Assembly (NCBI GenBank): GCA_016787345.1
Contig: JAEUUU010000097.1
Span: 1 to 53,052, forward strand
Direction of reading: 5' to 3'
From: Saprospiraceae bacterium
GTDB taxonomy: Bacteria > Bacteroidota > Bacteroidia > Chitinophagales > Saprospiraceae
Length of the DNA stretch: 53,052 nt
A program made the translations under genes and the position numbers. Below, piece after piece: positions 7,367 through 14,232 of this stretch (position 1 is its first letter; each line of letters begins with the position of its first letter). The notes under the pieces were generated by a model that ran no database searches, was not told where the DNA came from, and worked only from the letters and a program-made list of their open reading frames with translations.

Positions 7367-8449
7367 ATGAGCAAAGCCATTCTCCTTCTCGAAGACGGCT
7401 CGGTTTTTCACGGCCGCGCAGCCGGAAAAACGGGTACTACCACCGGTGAAATTTGCTTTAACACCGGCATGACCGGCTATCAGGAAATTTTTACCGACCC
7501 TTCTTATGCCGGTCAGGTGCTTGTGGCCACCAACGTCCATATCGGCAATTACGGCATCAAAAAAGAGGAGGTGGAAAGCGAGAGCATCAAAATTGCAGGT
7601 TTTGTCTGCCGCAATTTCAACGTGCCGTACAGCCGGGCGCTGGCCGATGAAAGCATCCAGGATTACTTCGAAAGAGAGGGCCTTGTGGCCATTCACGATG
7701 TAGATACCCGCGCCCTGGTACAGCATATCCGCCAGCGCGGCGCGATGAATTGTATCATTTCTTCGGAAATCCACGACATTGACGAACTCAAACGCCGGCT
7801 GGCTGAAACGCCCTCGATGGCTGGTCTGGAACTGTCGAGCCACGTCACTACCCGCGAACCCTACGAAATCGGTCGCCCCGATGCCCGTTACCGGGTGGCG
7901 GTGATGGATTTTGGCGTAAAAAAGAACATTCTCCGCTGCTTCGACCAGCGCGACTGCCTGTTGCGGGTATTTCCTGCCAAAACGAGCTTCGCAGAGGTAA
8001 AAGCCTGGAATCCCGACGGATATTTTCTCTCCAACGGCCCCGGCGACCCCTCGGCCATGCCTTATGCCGTCGAGTTGGCCAAACAAATGCTGGACGATGG
8101 CAAACCTTTGTTCGGTATTTGCCTCGGGCAGCAACTCCTGGCCCAGGCAGCCGGATTGCCCACCTACAAACTGCACCACGGGCATCGGGGGATCAATCAC
8201 CCGGTCAAAAACCTGGTCACCGGCCGCTCCGAAATCACCAGCCAAAACCACGGTTTTGGTGTGCTCGAACAAGCCGTGTACGACTCGCCGAGTATCGTGG
8301 AGGCGACACACATCAACCTGAACGACAATACGGTAGAGGGCATTCGGCTCAAAAACAAGCCGGCATTTTCCGTACAATACCACCCGGAAGCCAGTCCGGG
8401 TCCCCACGACGCGCGCTACCTGTTCGATCAGTTCGTAGCGATGTTCTGA
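7367..8449 (+). CDS. carA: Carbamoyl-phosphate synthase small (glutaminase) subunit
   Basis: A 360-residue class I glutamine amidotransferase subunit. It hydrolyses glutamine and channels ammonia to CarB for carbamoyl phosphate, the precursor of pyrimidines and arginine. The N-terminal CPSase domain starts KAILLLEDGSVFHGRAAG and includes FNTGMTGYQEIFTDPSY. The GATase half has the nucleophile Cys252 in FGICLGQQLL and the partner His339/Glu341 in QYHPEAS. The ATG at 7367 is preferred over an upstream TTG at 7340 because the latter falls inside the predicted -7 box and family similarity starts at MSKAILL. carB is not adjacent. The stop TGA directly abuts the stop of the convergent TerB-like gene with no base between. 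Confidence 0.97.
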   Translation: MSKAILLLEDGSVFHGRAAGKTGTTTGEICFNTGMTGYQEIFTDPSYAGQVLVATNVHIGNYGIKKEEVESESIKIAGFVCRNFNVPYSRALADESIQDYFEREGLVAIHDVDTRALVQHIRQRGAMNCIISSEIHDIDELKRRLAETPSMAGLELSSHVTTREPYEIGRPDARYRVAVMDFGVKKNILRCFDQRDCLLRVFPAKTSFAEVKAWNPDGYFLSNGPGDPSAMPYAVELAKQMLDDGKPLFGICLGQQLLAQAAGLPTYKLHHGHRGINHPVKNLVTGRSEITSQNHGFGVLEQAVYDSPSIVEATHINLNDNTVEGIRLKNKPAFSVQYHPEASPGPHDARYLFDQFVAMF

Positions 8450-8779
8450 TCAGCACATCAGTCGGTCGAACATGTGGAGCATTTCGCGTTCGATCTGTTC
8501 CAGACCGTGGTGCGCCTCGAAAACCGCACGCATATCGGCCAGGATGCGTTCCTTGTCGGCCGGCGTGCTGCAATATTTCCCTTTGAAGGAGAGAATGATG
8601 TCGAGGGTTTCGGCATCGGAGGCATTGAAAAATGCTTCGCGTATCTTGGCGTAGGATTCCGCCGGGAGGGTAGGGGCAATCAATGCCTCCTCGTCGGGCG
8701 TGACGCTGCCGTCGGTATTGGCGGCGTAGAGGAGGGTGAAGGCGTGAAATTCTTCGTATGTCCAATCGGAGACTTGCAT
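8450..8779 (-). CDS. Small TerB-like protein
   Basis: A 109-residue acidic helical protein. The start DWTYEEFHAFTLLYAANTDG followed by SVTPDEEALI and the KIREAFFNASDAE region resembles a TerB-like fold, in which an Asp-Gly turn sits between helices. No signal peptide is seen. TerB-like domains are found with tellurite resistance and DnaJ-type proteins; the role here is unknown. The gene ends with zero spacing from the carA stop. A second TerB-like protein is encoded at 10333-10773 and a third within the DjlA-like protein at 41947-42747. Confidence 0.65.
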   Translation of the reverse strand: MQVSDWTYEEFHAFTLLYAANTDGSVTPDEEALIAPTLPAESYAKIREAFFNASDAETLDIILSFKGKYCSTPADKERILADMRAVFEAHHGLEQIEREMLHMFDRLMC

Positions 8780-8851
8780 GACCGAAATTTTTTGCGTGAA
8801 GATGTAATAAAGGCTGGGGATATTGTCTATCCCGCGGCGCCTGGTTGTCTT

Positions 8852-9622
8852 CTATTTAGCTTTAAAAGCGGCAATTGCTTGTTTGGTAAAATCTGAAAGC
8901 GCCAGCCGGCCGCTGATGGCAGCCCTTTCGTCGAGCAGGGCATCCCAATGCTCGCAACCTTGCCAAAAGATCGTTTTTAGTTCGCCCAGCGCTTCGACGC
9001 TGTACGAGCAAAGGTTTTGGCAAAAGTGTTCGATATACGCGTCGAGTTGCTCCACGCTGTCGAAAACTTCCTGAAACAGGCCTTTTTCTTTTGCCCAGGT
9101 GGCGGTTTGCCATTCGCCGGGGTTGAGCGCCAGTTGGCTGAACGCTGCCAGGCCGACTTTCCGCTCTACGGCCGGACCGATCACGAAGGGCCCGAAGCCC
9201 ACGGCCAGTTCGCTCAGCCGGATACTGGCGTATTGCGAGGCCATGCAAAAATCCGTGCCGGCTGCCAGCCCGACGCCGCCGCCTACTGCTTTGCCATGGA
9301 TACGCCCCACGATGATTTTGGGGCATTTGCGCATGGCGTTGATCACGTTGCCAAAGCCGGAAAAAAAGGTTTTGCCGGTCTCGAAATCGGAGATGGCGGC
9401 CAGTTCGTCAAAACTGGCGCCGGCGCAAAACGTCTTGTGTTCTGCACTGCGCAATACGATGACTCTGACGGCAGGGTTGGCGCCTGCCGCGCCGATATGG
9501 CTGACAAGTCCCGCCAGCAGATGGCTGGGCAAACTGTTGTGGTTGGGGTGATAAAAGGTGATATGCGCTACGCCGGACGGGCTGATTTCCGTGTTGACGG
9601 CGCCTTGCTGGGTGATGTCCAT
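8852..9622 (-). CDS. Enoyl-CoA hydratase/isomerase family protein
   Basis: A 256-residue crotonase-fold protein, close to the family norm. The oxyanion-hole segments are KTFCAGASFDELA and GKAVGGGVGLAAGTDF; FAQPETRLG-type sequence is replaced by IRLSELAVGFGPFVIGPAVE. Crotonase-family members act on acyl-CoA thioesters (hydration, isomerisation, methylglutaconyl-CoA and others), and the exact reaction cannot be assigned. The start at 9622 (MDITQQGAV) is chosen over a more upstream ATG at 9661, because a perfect TACCTTTG promoter box lies at 9647-9654, between the two. The gene stands alone on the minus strand. Confidence 0.88.
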   Translation of the reverse strand: MDITQQGAVNTEISPSGVAHITFYHPNHNSLPSHLLAGLVSHIGAAGANPAVRVIVLRSAEHKTFCAGASFDELAAISDFETGKTFFSGFGNVINAMRKCPKIIVGRIHGKAVGGGVGLAAGTDFCMASQYASIRLSELAVGFGPFVIGPAVERKVGLAAFSQLALNPGEWQTATWAKEKGLFQEVFDSVEQLDAYIEHFCQNLCSYSVEALGELKTIFWQGCEHWDALLDERAAISGRLALSDFTKQAIAAFKAK

Positions 9623-9646
9623 GTGTTTGGTCAGGTTATCGAATAG

Positions 9647-9654
9647 CAAAGGTA
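9647..9654 (-). promoter_or_regulatory. -7 promoter element of the hydratase gene
   Basis: On the minus strand this reads TACCTTTG followed by C, a perfect match to TAnnTTTG, 24 nt before the ATG at 9622. No convincing TTG box is seen 17-23 nt upstream. It decides the start codon of the gene. Confidence 0.55.
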
Positions 9655-9739
9655 AGCACACCCGTGCCTTTGCGGCTTTGACAGGGATATACTGTCGAAA
9701 AAAATGCTGCGCCGGCAGGGCAGGAAATACCTTTCGGGC

Positions 9740-10321
9740 ATGAATCGGATAACAATATTTTTCTCCGCCCTGCTTTTGATCGGCGCTCTGGCGCCGGCCT
9801 GCGATAAAAACGCACCCTCACCCATCGTCCATACTCCTGCCGAGCGCGATACCCTTGTGGTCAATGCACCGGATACGGCAACTGTATTTATACTGGTGCG
9901 CCATGCTGAAAAAGCGGCCACTGGCGGGAACGACCCCGACCTGAGTGCCGATGGCCAGTTGCGGGCTGCCGAACTGGCGCGTATGCTGAAAGAAGCGCCC
10001 GTGGCGGCTGTTTTGGCCAGCAACTACAAGCGCACCCGACAGACTGTCGAGACGGTGGCTGCGGATCATGGCTTGACCGTTCAGTTGTACGATCCCAATG
10101 CCCAGGCGGCATTGTCAAAAATCTGGCCGCAGCAATTTGCCGGTCAGACGGTACTGGTTGTCGGGCATTCGAACACGGTCCCGCAACTGGTCAATTTGCT
10201 GACAGGCACGACCAATTTCGCACAGCTGCCAGACGAGCAGTACGACAATCTTTACATCGTGACGGTGTACCGGCATTCGCCGGCACGGGTGTTGCATTTG
10301 AAGTATGGTAAAGCGACCTGA
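9740..10321 (+). CDS. Histidine phosphatase (SixA/phosphoglycerate-mutase-like) lipoprotein
   Basis: A 193-residue member of the histidine phosphatase superfamily. The start at MNRITIFFSALLLIGALAPA gives a lipoprotein signal with Cys21 as the lipid-carrying residue, so the enzyme is probably anchored in a membrane outside the cytoplasm. The phosphohistidine motif is LVRHAEK (His55), and a second catalytic His lies in VVGHSNTVPQL. The branch without the usual long insertions resembles SixA. The substrate is unknown. An in-frame upstream ATG (9704) would put 12 residues ahead of the signal sequence and is less likely. It is convergent with the TerB-like gene at 10333 (11-nt gap). Confidence 0.85.
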   Translation: MNRITIFFSALLLIGALAPACDKNAPSPIVHTPAERDTLVVNAPDTATVFILVRHAEKAATGGNDPDLSADGQLRAAELARMLKEAPVAAVLASNYKRTRQTVETVAADHGLTVQLYDPNAQAALSKIWPQQFAGQTVLVVGHSNTVPQLVNLLTGTTNFAQLPDEQYDNLYIVTVYRHSPARVLHLKYGKAT

Positions 10322-10332
10322 TGCCGGTCGGC

Positions 10333-10773
10333 TTACAACTGGTTTTTTACCACCAGTACGTCCATGGCCCGGAAAGCGTCCTCGTCTTCTACTTTGAGTC
10401 TCGCTTTTAAATACTGAAACACCTTGTGTTCGGTAGGCGTCACGAGGCCGTCGGACAGGATTACGTCGAGGCAGTGGTAAAAAAGTGGCAGCCGGGTTTG
10501 TTCGCGTATAGCGCCCACCGAGGCATCAATCAGGGCTTTAGGGCTTCCGGCGCGTTCGAAGTATTTGCCTACGGAAGTGAGCAGGGTATCCGGGTCGTAT
10601 CCCTGAAAAATATTCCGGCTTCTGATGGTGGTGTGAAACACGGCATTTTCAGGCATGCCGTCGAGTTCGTTGGCGCGCAGGCAAGCGGTGAGGATGGCGG
10701 CGCAGGCCTCTGCCTCGTCGGTGATCTGAAAATGAGCGGGGTTGGAGGAGGATACTTCCGGGGAGTTTTTCAT
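10333..10773 (-). CDS. TerB-like protein
   Basis: A 146-residue soluble helical protein. The C-terminal half (PLFYHCLDVILSDGLVTPTE, then KVFQYLKARLKVEDEDAF) is typical of TerB-family proteins in Bacteroidota, with the acidic SDG turn. The start at 10773 (MKNSPEV) is preferred over an upstream ATG at 10878, because the latter overlaps the divergent membrane-protein gene and its promoter. TerB-like domains may bind metal or work with membrane-associated complexes; the function is not known. It is divergent from the polytopic membrane gene at 10852. Confidence 0.75.
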   Translation of the reverse strand: MKNSPEVSSSNPAHFQITDEAEACAAILTACLRANELDGMPENAVFHTTIRSRNIFQGYDPDTLLTSVGKYFERAGSPKALIDASVGAIREQTRLPLFYHCLDVILSDGLVTPTEHKVFQYLKARLKVEDEDAFRAMDVLVVKNQL

Positions 10774-10796
10774 GACCGGCAAATGATGGCAACAAA

Positions 10797-10829
10797 ATTG
10801 GGTAGAACACGCAAAGGTGTCCATTTTTG
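10797..10829 (+). promoter_or_regulatory. Candidate promoter of the membrane-protein gene
   Basis: ATTG at 10797-10800, a 21-nt spacer, then CATTTTTG at 10822-10829 (one mismatch to TAnnTTTG), 22 nt before ATG. Confidence 0.4.
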
Positions 10830-10851
10830 CGCTTCTTCCATAAGGAGCCAC

Positions 10852-11865
10852 ATGTATAAGATCGAAAACCTCAAGCAATTCAATTTCCGGCTGACCTCGC
10901 TCTGGGCATTGAGCGAAATGGGCGGTAGTTTGTTGTCAGCGCTCAAGCTGCCCTTTGCCGGCATGTTGCTGGCGGTGTGCAGCGTCCTGATTCTCTCCCT
11001 GTTTTATCAGGCCAACCGGGAACACGACCGGCCGGTAGCCGTAGCGTTTCTGGTGGTGGTGGCGGTCAAACTGGCCTGCAATCCGCTGTCGTCTCCGCTG
11101 GCTTTTTTAGCGCTTTTTTTTCAGACAGGCTGTTGCATGATGGTGTTTCGGTATGTCCGCCCGTTCGAACGCGCAACTTTGGTTGCTGGTGTTCTTTGTC
11201 TTGCGCATACCTGCGCCCAGATTTTGTTGTTAAAAGAAGAGCACCTCGACTTCTGGACCTTAAAAACTGCTTTTTTACCCACAGTCATGCTGGATCGCAT
11301 GATTATCGACTTTGTGAAAAGCAACATCCTGCTGGAAATTGCCTACTTCCTTTTCTTCCTTGTTGTGGGTTGGCTGACCGGGCGGCTGGCAGCCCATTTG
11401 CCTGGCCGGATCGACCACGAAACCGAATATTTGCAAACGCTGGACGCATTGCCAAAGCCGGTTTTGACCGAGAAACAGCAGAAAAAACTCGAAAAAAAGA
11501 AGAACAAAAAGGAAAGCTACGGTTTCCCACGTTTTTTGGTCATCGCCGCCTTTGTGGTTTTGGTATTGGGCAATTGGGCCAGCGCCCTCAAATTGTTTCA
11601 AATTGCCTTGTTGTGGCTGATCGTGTTTACCGATTTTTTCCAGCGGCAGGTAGTGCCCCGGGTGCTGTTTGCGCTCCATTCCAGATTTTATCCCGAACAC
11701 CTGGACAGTCTTCAAAACAAAGCCAGTTTCGGCAATATGAGCGGCAGGATCAAATCGGCCTGGTTGCTGGCAAAAACGGAAAAGCGTTTCCTGTATAAAG
11801 TACAAAGGTTCGTGCCGCTGGTTTTTGCGCTTTGTCTGGGCGATTTTGAACAGTTTGAAGAATAG
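10852..11865 (+). CDS. Polytopic inner-membrane protein of unknown function
   Basis: A 337-residue protein with about seven hydrophobic segments, roughly at residues 24-48, 57-75, 80-98, 108-125, 155-178, 222-240 and 245-262. A very basic cytoplasmic loop (KQQKKLEKKKNKKESYGF) lies before the last pair, and a soluble C-terminal tail of about 70 residues follows. I do not recognise the family. The start at 10852 is supported by AAGGAG at 10842-10847, one of the few clear Shine-Dalgarno sequences in this window; an open frame extends upstream to 10426 but would run through the opposite TerB-like gene. It could be a transporter-like or anchoring protein; nothing in the neighbourhood decides this. 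Confidence 0.75.
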   Translation: MYKIENLKQFNFRLTSLWALSEMGGSLLSALKLPFAGMLLAVCSVLILSLFYQANREHDRPVAVAFLVVVAVKLACNPLSSPLAFLALFFQTGCCMMVFRYVRPFERATLVAGVLCLAHTCAQILLLKEEHLDFWTLKTAFLPTVMLDRMIIDFVKSNILLEIAYFLFFLVVGWLTGRLAAHLPGRIDHETEYLQTLDALPKPVLTEKQQKKLEKKKNKKESYGFPRFLVIAAFVVLVLGNWASALKLFQIALLWLIVFTDFFQRQVVPRVLFALHSRFYPEHLDSLQNKASFGNMSGRIKSAWLLAKTEKRFLYKVQRFVPLVFALCLGDFEQFEE

Positions 11866-11884
11866 CGGAATCGCCGTAATCTTG
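11854..11884 (+). promoter_or_regulatory. Promoter of the nitrilase-family gene
   Basis: TTTG at 11854-11857, a 19-nt spacer and TAATCTTG at 11877-11884 (one mismatch to TAnnTTTG), 35 nt before the ATG at 11920. It overlaps the end of the upstream membrane-protein gene. Confidence 0.5.
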
Positions 11885-11919
11885 CCCTTTACTCATGCCC
11901 AACTGAATACCCTTGCCCT

Positions 11920-12690
11920 ATGCGTCTATCCATTGTTCAATCCCGCCTGCACTGGGAGTCTCCGGCCGCCAACCGCGATATGTTCGCGGAAAAGTTGAAA
12001 CCGCTGTCCGGTGGAACCGATTTGATCGTATTGCCGGAAATGTTTACCACCGGCTTTACCATGAATGCTGCCGCCCTGGCAGAGCCGCAGGACGGCCCTA
12101 CGCAGACCTGGATGCAGGAACAGGCCGCCCAAACCGGGGCAGCGCTGGCCGGGAGCTTTATTTGTGTCGAGGAAGGGCGTTATTACAACCGACTTTTGTT
12201 TGTAAAACCCGACGGTAGCGTTGGCATTTACAACAAGCGACACCTTTTTTCGCTGGCCGGAGAGCACCGAACATACAATCCCGGCTGGGAAAACGCGCGG
12301 CTGGAATGGCAGGGCTGGCGCATTCGACCGCTGATTTGTTACGATTTGCGTTTCCCCGTCTGGTGCCGTAATGAAAAAAGTAACCCTTTCGATTTGTTGC
12401 TTTTCGTGGCCAACTGGCCGGTAACCCGTGTGGCGCACTGGTCGGCGTTGTTGAATGCCAGGGCAATTGAAAATCAGGCATTTGTGGCGGGTGTGAATAT
12501 TTTTGGACAGGACGGCGCGGGCCTGAATTATTCCGGCGAGTCGGCCGTCATTGATTTTAGCGGACAAACGCTGGGCCGAATTTCTGATCAGGAAGGCGTT
12601 TTTACCGCCGAACTTTCACTGGACAAATTGCGCAATTACCGCCTGCAATTTCCCTTCCTTGCCGACGCCGATATTTTTCGCCTGCCTTAA
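11920..12690 (+). CDS. Omega-amidase (YafV/Nit2-type carbon-nitrogen hydrolase)
   Basis: A 256-residue nitrilase-superfamily enzyme of normal length. Nit2/YafV omega-amidases hydrolyse 2-oxoglutaramate or 2-oxosuccinamate, damaged transamination products, in the cytoplasm. The catalytic triad is visible: Glu40 in VLPEMFTTGF, Lys106 in YNKRHLF and Cys140 in LICYDLRFPVW. NWPVTRVAHWSALLNARAIE is also typical of this branch. It has its own predicted promoter (11854-11884) and appears monocistronic. Assignment to omega-amidase rather than another C-N hydrolase rests on overall motif similarity. Confidence 0.9.
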   Translation: MRLSIVQSRLHWESPAANRDMFAEKLKPLSGGTDLIVLPEMFTTGFTMNAAALAEPQDGPTQTWMQEQAAQTGAALAGSFICVEEGRYYNRLLFVKPDGSVGIYNKRHLFSLAGEHRTYNPGWENARLEWQGWRIRPLICYDLRFPVWCRNEKSNPFDLLLFVANWPVTRVAHWSALLNARAIENQAFVAGVNIFGQDGAGLNYSGESAVIDFSGQTLGRISDQEGVFTAELSLDKLRNYRLQFPFLADADIFRLP

Positions 12691-12742
12691 GACCAGCTTA
12701 ACAATTTTTGTTTCAAAGGGGTGAAAATTTAAAACCCTTTGT

Positions 12743-12750
12743 TACCTTTG
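12743..12750 (+). promoter_or_regulatory. -7 element and long leader of the first NlpC/P60 gene
   Basis: TACCTTTG followed by C is a perfect TAnnTTTG match. No TTG box lies at the right distance. If used, it gives a leader of about 190 nt before the ATG at 12948. The leader holds a 10-codon open frame at 12805-12837 (MNIPAAASLS then stop), which could be chance. Apart from these, nothing else is visible in the 257-nt gap. Confidence 0.45.
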
Positions 12751-12947
12751 CCCCCGGCTTGCTAATCCACTCAGCCTTTTTCGCGCGGTTCCTTTAATCT
12801 CACCATGAACATACCCGCTGCCGCAAGCCTGTCCTGAACTGCGCAGAACTATGATTCCTAATCAGGTTCTTTCTTAAAACCCACGCACTCCGCCGGCTTC
12901 ATTGCGATGTCCGGTGCAGGCAAAATTGTTCACCAAAGCGTTTCTGA

Positions 12948-13499
12948 ATGAACGACACACTTCCTTCCAGTCGCAGCCCCAGAATTAACCATTTCCGGCT
13001 CCCCTTAGCCCTTCTTCTCTTCTTTGTTTGTTCGGCCTTCCACACCAACCCCTTGCGCGAATCGCGCGCAGAAAGTGCCGAAATGATGCAATTCCGCGAA
13101 TTCATCACCGGCTACGCCCAGAATTTTATCGGTCTCAAATACCGTTATGCCGGCGTTAGCCCGAAAACCGGCTTCGATTGCTCGGGTTTCACCAGTTTCG
13201 TCCTCAATGAATTCGGTGTAAAAACCTCTTCCAGTTCTTCGGCTCAGGCCCGCCAGGGCGAACGCATTTCGCTGAGCGAAGTACTGCCCGGCGACCTCAT
13301 CATTTTTGGCGGTCGCGGCCATATCCAACACGTTGCTATGGTTGTGGAACGCACTGCCGAAGGCATCTTTTGCGTACACAGCACCAGCAGCCGCGGTATC
13401 ATCGTGGAAAATATTCTCACGTCGCGCTACTGGAAACCGAAAATCCTCTACGCCCGTGACGTGATCACGGAGCAAGCCGAAGTAAAAGACTTATTTTAA
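12948..13499 (+). CDS. NlpC/P60 (C40) family peptidoglycan peptidase
   Basis: A 183-residue exported cysteine peptidase. NlpC/P60 enzymes cut peptide stems of peptidoglycan, usually the gamma-D-Glu to diamino acid bond. A hydrophobic segment (LPLALLLFFVCSAF, 18-31) acts as a signal peptide or anchor after a basic start. The catalytic Cys78 is in KTGFDCSGFTSF, with His128 in GHIQHVAMV and the third residue His144 in CVHSTSSRG. It is followed by a hairpin terminator and then by a paralogue, and both end in the shared YWKPKIL-ARDVI block. The two are tandem duplicates with diverged N-termini. Confidence 0.93.
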   Translation: MNDTLPSSRSPRINHFRLPLALLLFFVCSAFHTNPLRESRAESAEMMQFREFITGYAQNFIGLKYRYAGVSPKTGFDCSGFTSFVLNEFGVKTSSSSSAQARQGERISLSEVLPGDLIIFGGRGHIQHVAMVVERTAEGIFCVHSTSSRGIIVENILTSRYWKPKILYARDVITEQAEVKDLF

Positions 13500-13522
13500 C
13501 GTATCGCGTTAATAAATATGCA

Positions 13523-13557
13523 AAAACGGTTGCCACAGCGTTTGTGGCAACCGTTTT
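13523..13557 (+). terminator. Hairpin terminator between the two NlpC/P60 genes
   Basis: AAAACGGTTGCCACA (13523-13537) pairs perfectly with TGTGGCAACCGTTTT (13543-13557) over a 5-nt loop. The A and T runs at the stem base suit termination in either direction. It separates the paralogues into different transcription units, or allows partial read-through. Confidence 0.7.
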
Positions 13558-13587
13558 GCTGTTATTGGGAAAAAACATCACCTACCC

Positions 13588-14103
13588 ATGTATTCCAAGC
13601 GTCTGCTTTCGCTGCTCCTGCTTCCCCTGCTGTTTTCCATCGGTTGTAACCTGCTCAAACCCCGAACCACCCCTACCGCCCCCGCCCCCCGGTCCGGCGC
13701 CGAGGCCGGCGCTTCCCTGCGCCGCGAGGTGGTCAATTATGGCCAGAAATACGTCGGTACCAAGTACCACTACGCCGGCACCAACCCACAAACCGGCTTC
13801 GATTGCTCGGGTTTTACCAGTTTTGTACTGAAACAATACAACATAAAAGTTTCGCCGGCTTCCTCCAAACAAGCCACCGAAGGCCGCCCTGTGCCGCTCG
13901 AACGCGCACAGCCCGGCGACCTGATCTTTTTCGGCGACAGCCCCAAAAAAATTCAGCACGTGGCCTTGCTCGTGCGCCGCTCCAGCGACGGGCTCACCTG
14001 CGTACACAGCACCACCAGCCGCGGCGTGGTGGTGGAAAACGTGAGCAAATCGACGTACTGGAAACCGAAAATCCTGTTTGCACGGGATGTGATCAGCAAG
14101 TGA
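13588..14103 (+). CDS. NlpC/P60 (C40) family lipoprotein peptidase
   Basis: A 171-residue paralogue of the preceding gene, made as a lipoprotein: the signal sequence ends LLFSIGC with Cys20 as the lipid-attachment residue. A Pro/Ala linker (residues 25-45) leads to the catalytic domain with Cys73 in QTGFDCSGFTSF, His124 in KIQHVALLV and His140 in CVHSTTSRG. The two enzymes share most of the catalytic domain but differ in anchoring: one membrane-lipidated, the other with a Sec signal or N-terminal anchor. It probably trims cell-wall peptides at a membrane surface. The 3' end faces a perfect foldback element and a convergent giant gene. Confidence 0.94.
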   Translation: MYSKRLLSLLLLPLLFSIGCNLLKPRTTPTAPAPRSGAEAGASLRREVVNYGQKYVGTKYHYAGTNPQTGFDCSGFTSFVLKQYNIKVSPASSKQATEGRPVPLERAQPGDLIFFGDSPKKIQHVALLVRRSSDGLTCVHSTTSRGVVVENVSKSTYWKPKILFARDVISK

Positions 14104-14139
14104 ATGGTCGGAGAAGGGATGGGGTGGACAGGAGGCGTT

Positions 14140-14220
14140 TTTTTATTAGACAGGATTTACAAGATCAACAGGATAAAGTATAGAAATCCTGTTGATCTTG
14201 TAAATCCTGTCTAATAAAAA
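14140..14220. repeat. Foldback element 2, perfect 35-bp arms
   Basis: Arms 14140-14174 and 14186-14220 are perfect reverse complements over 35 bp, with an 11-nt loop. Inside the arm the sequence has a 9-bp rhythm: ACAGGATTT, ACAAGATCA, ACAGGATAA. It fills the gap between two convergent stops (14103 and 14233). The T-rich outer ends allow it to work as a bidirectional terminator. Confidence 0.92.
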
Positions 14221-14232
14221 TCCAATCCCCCC

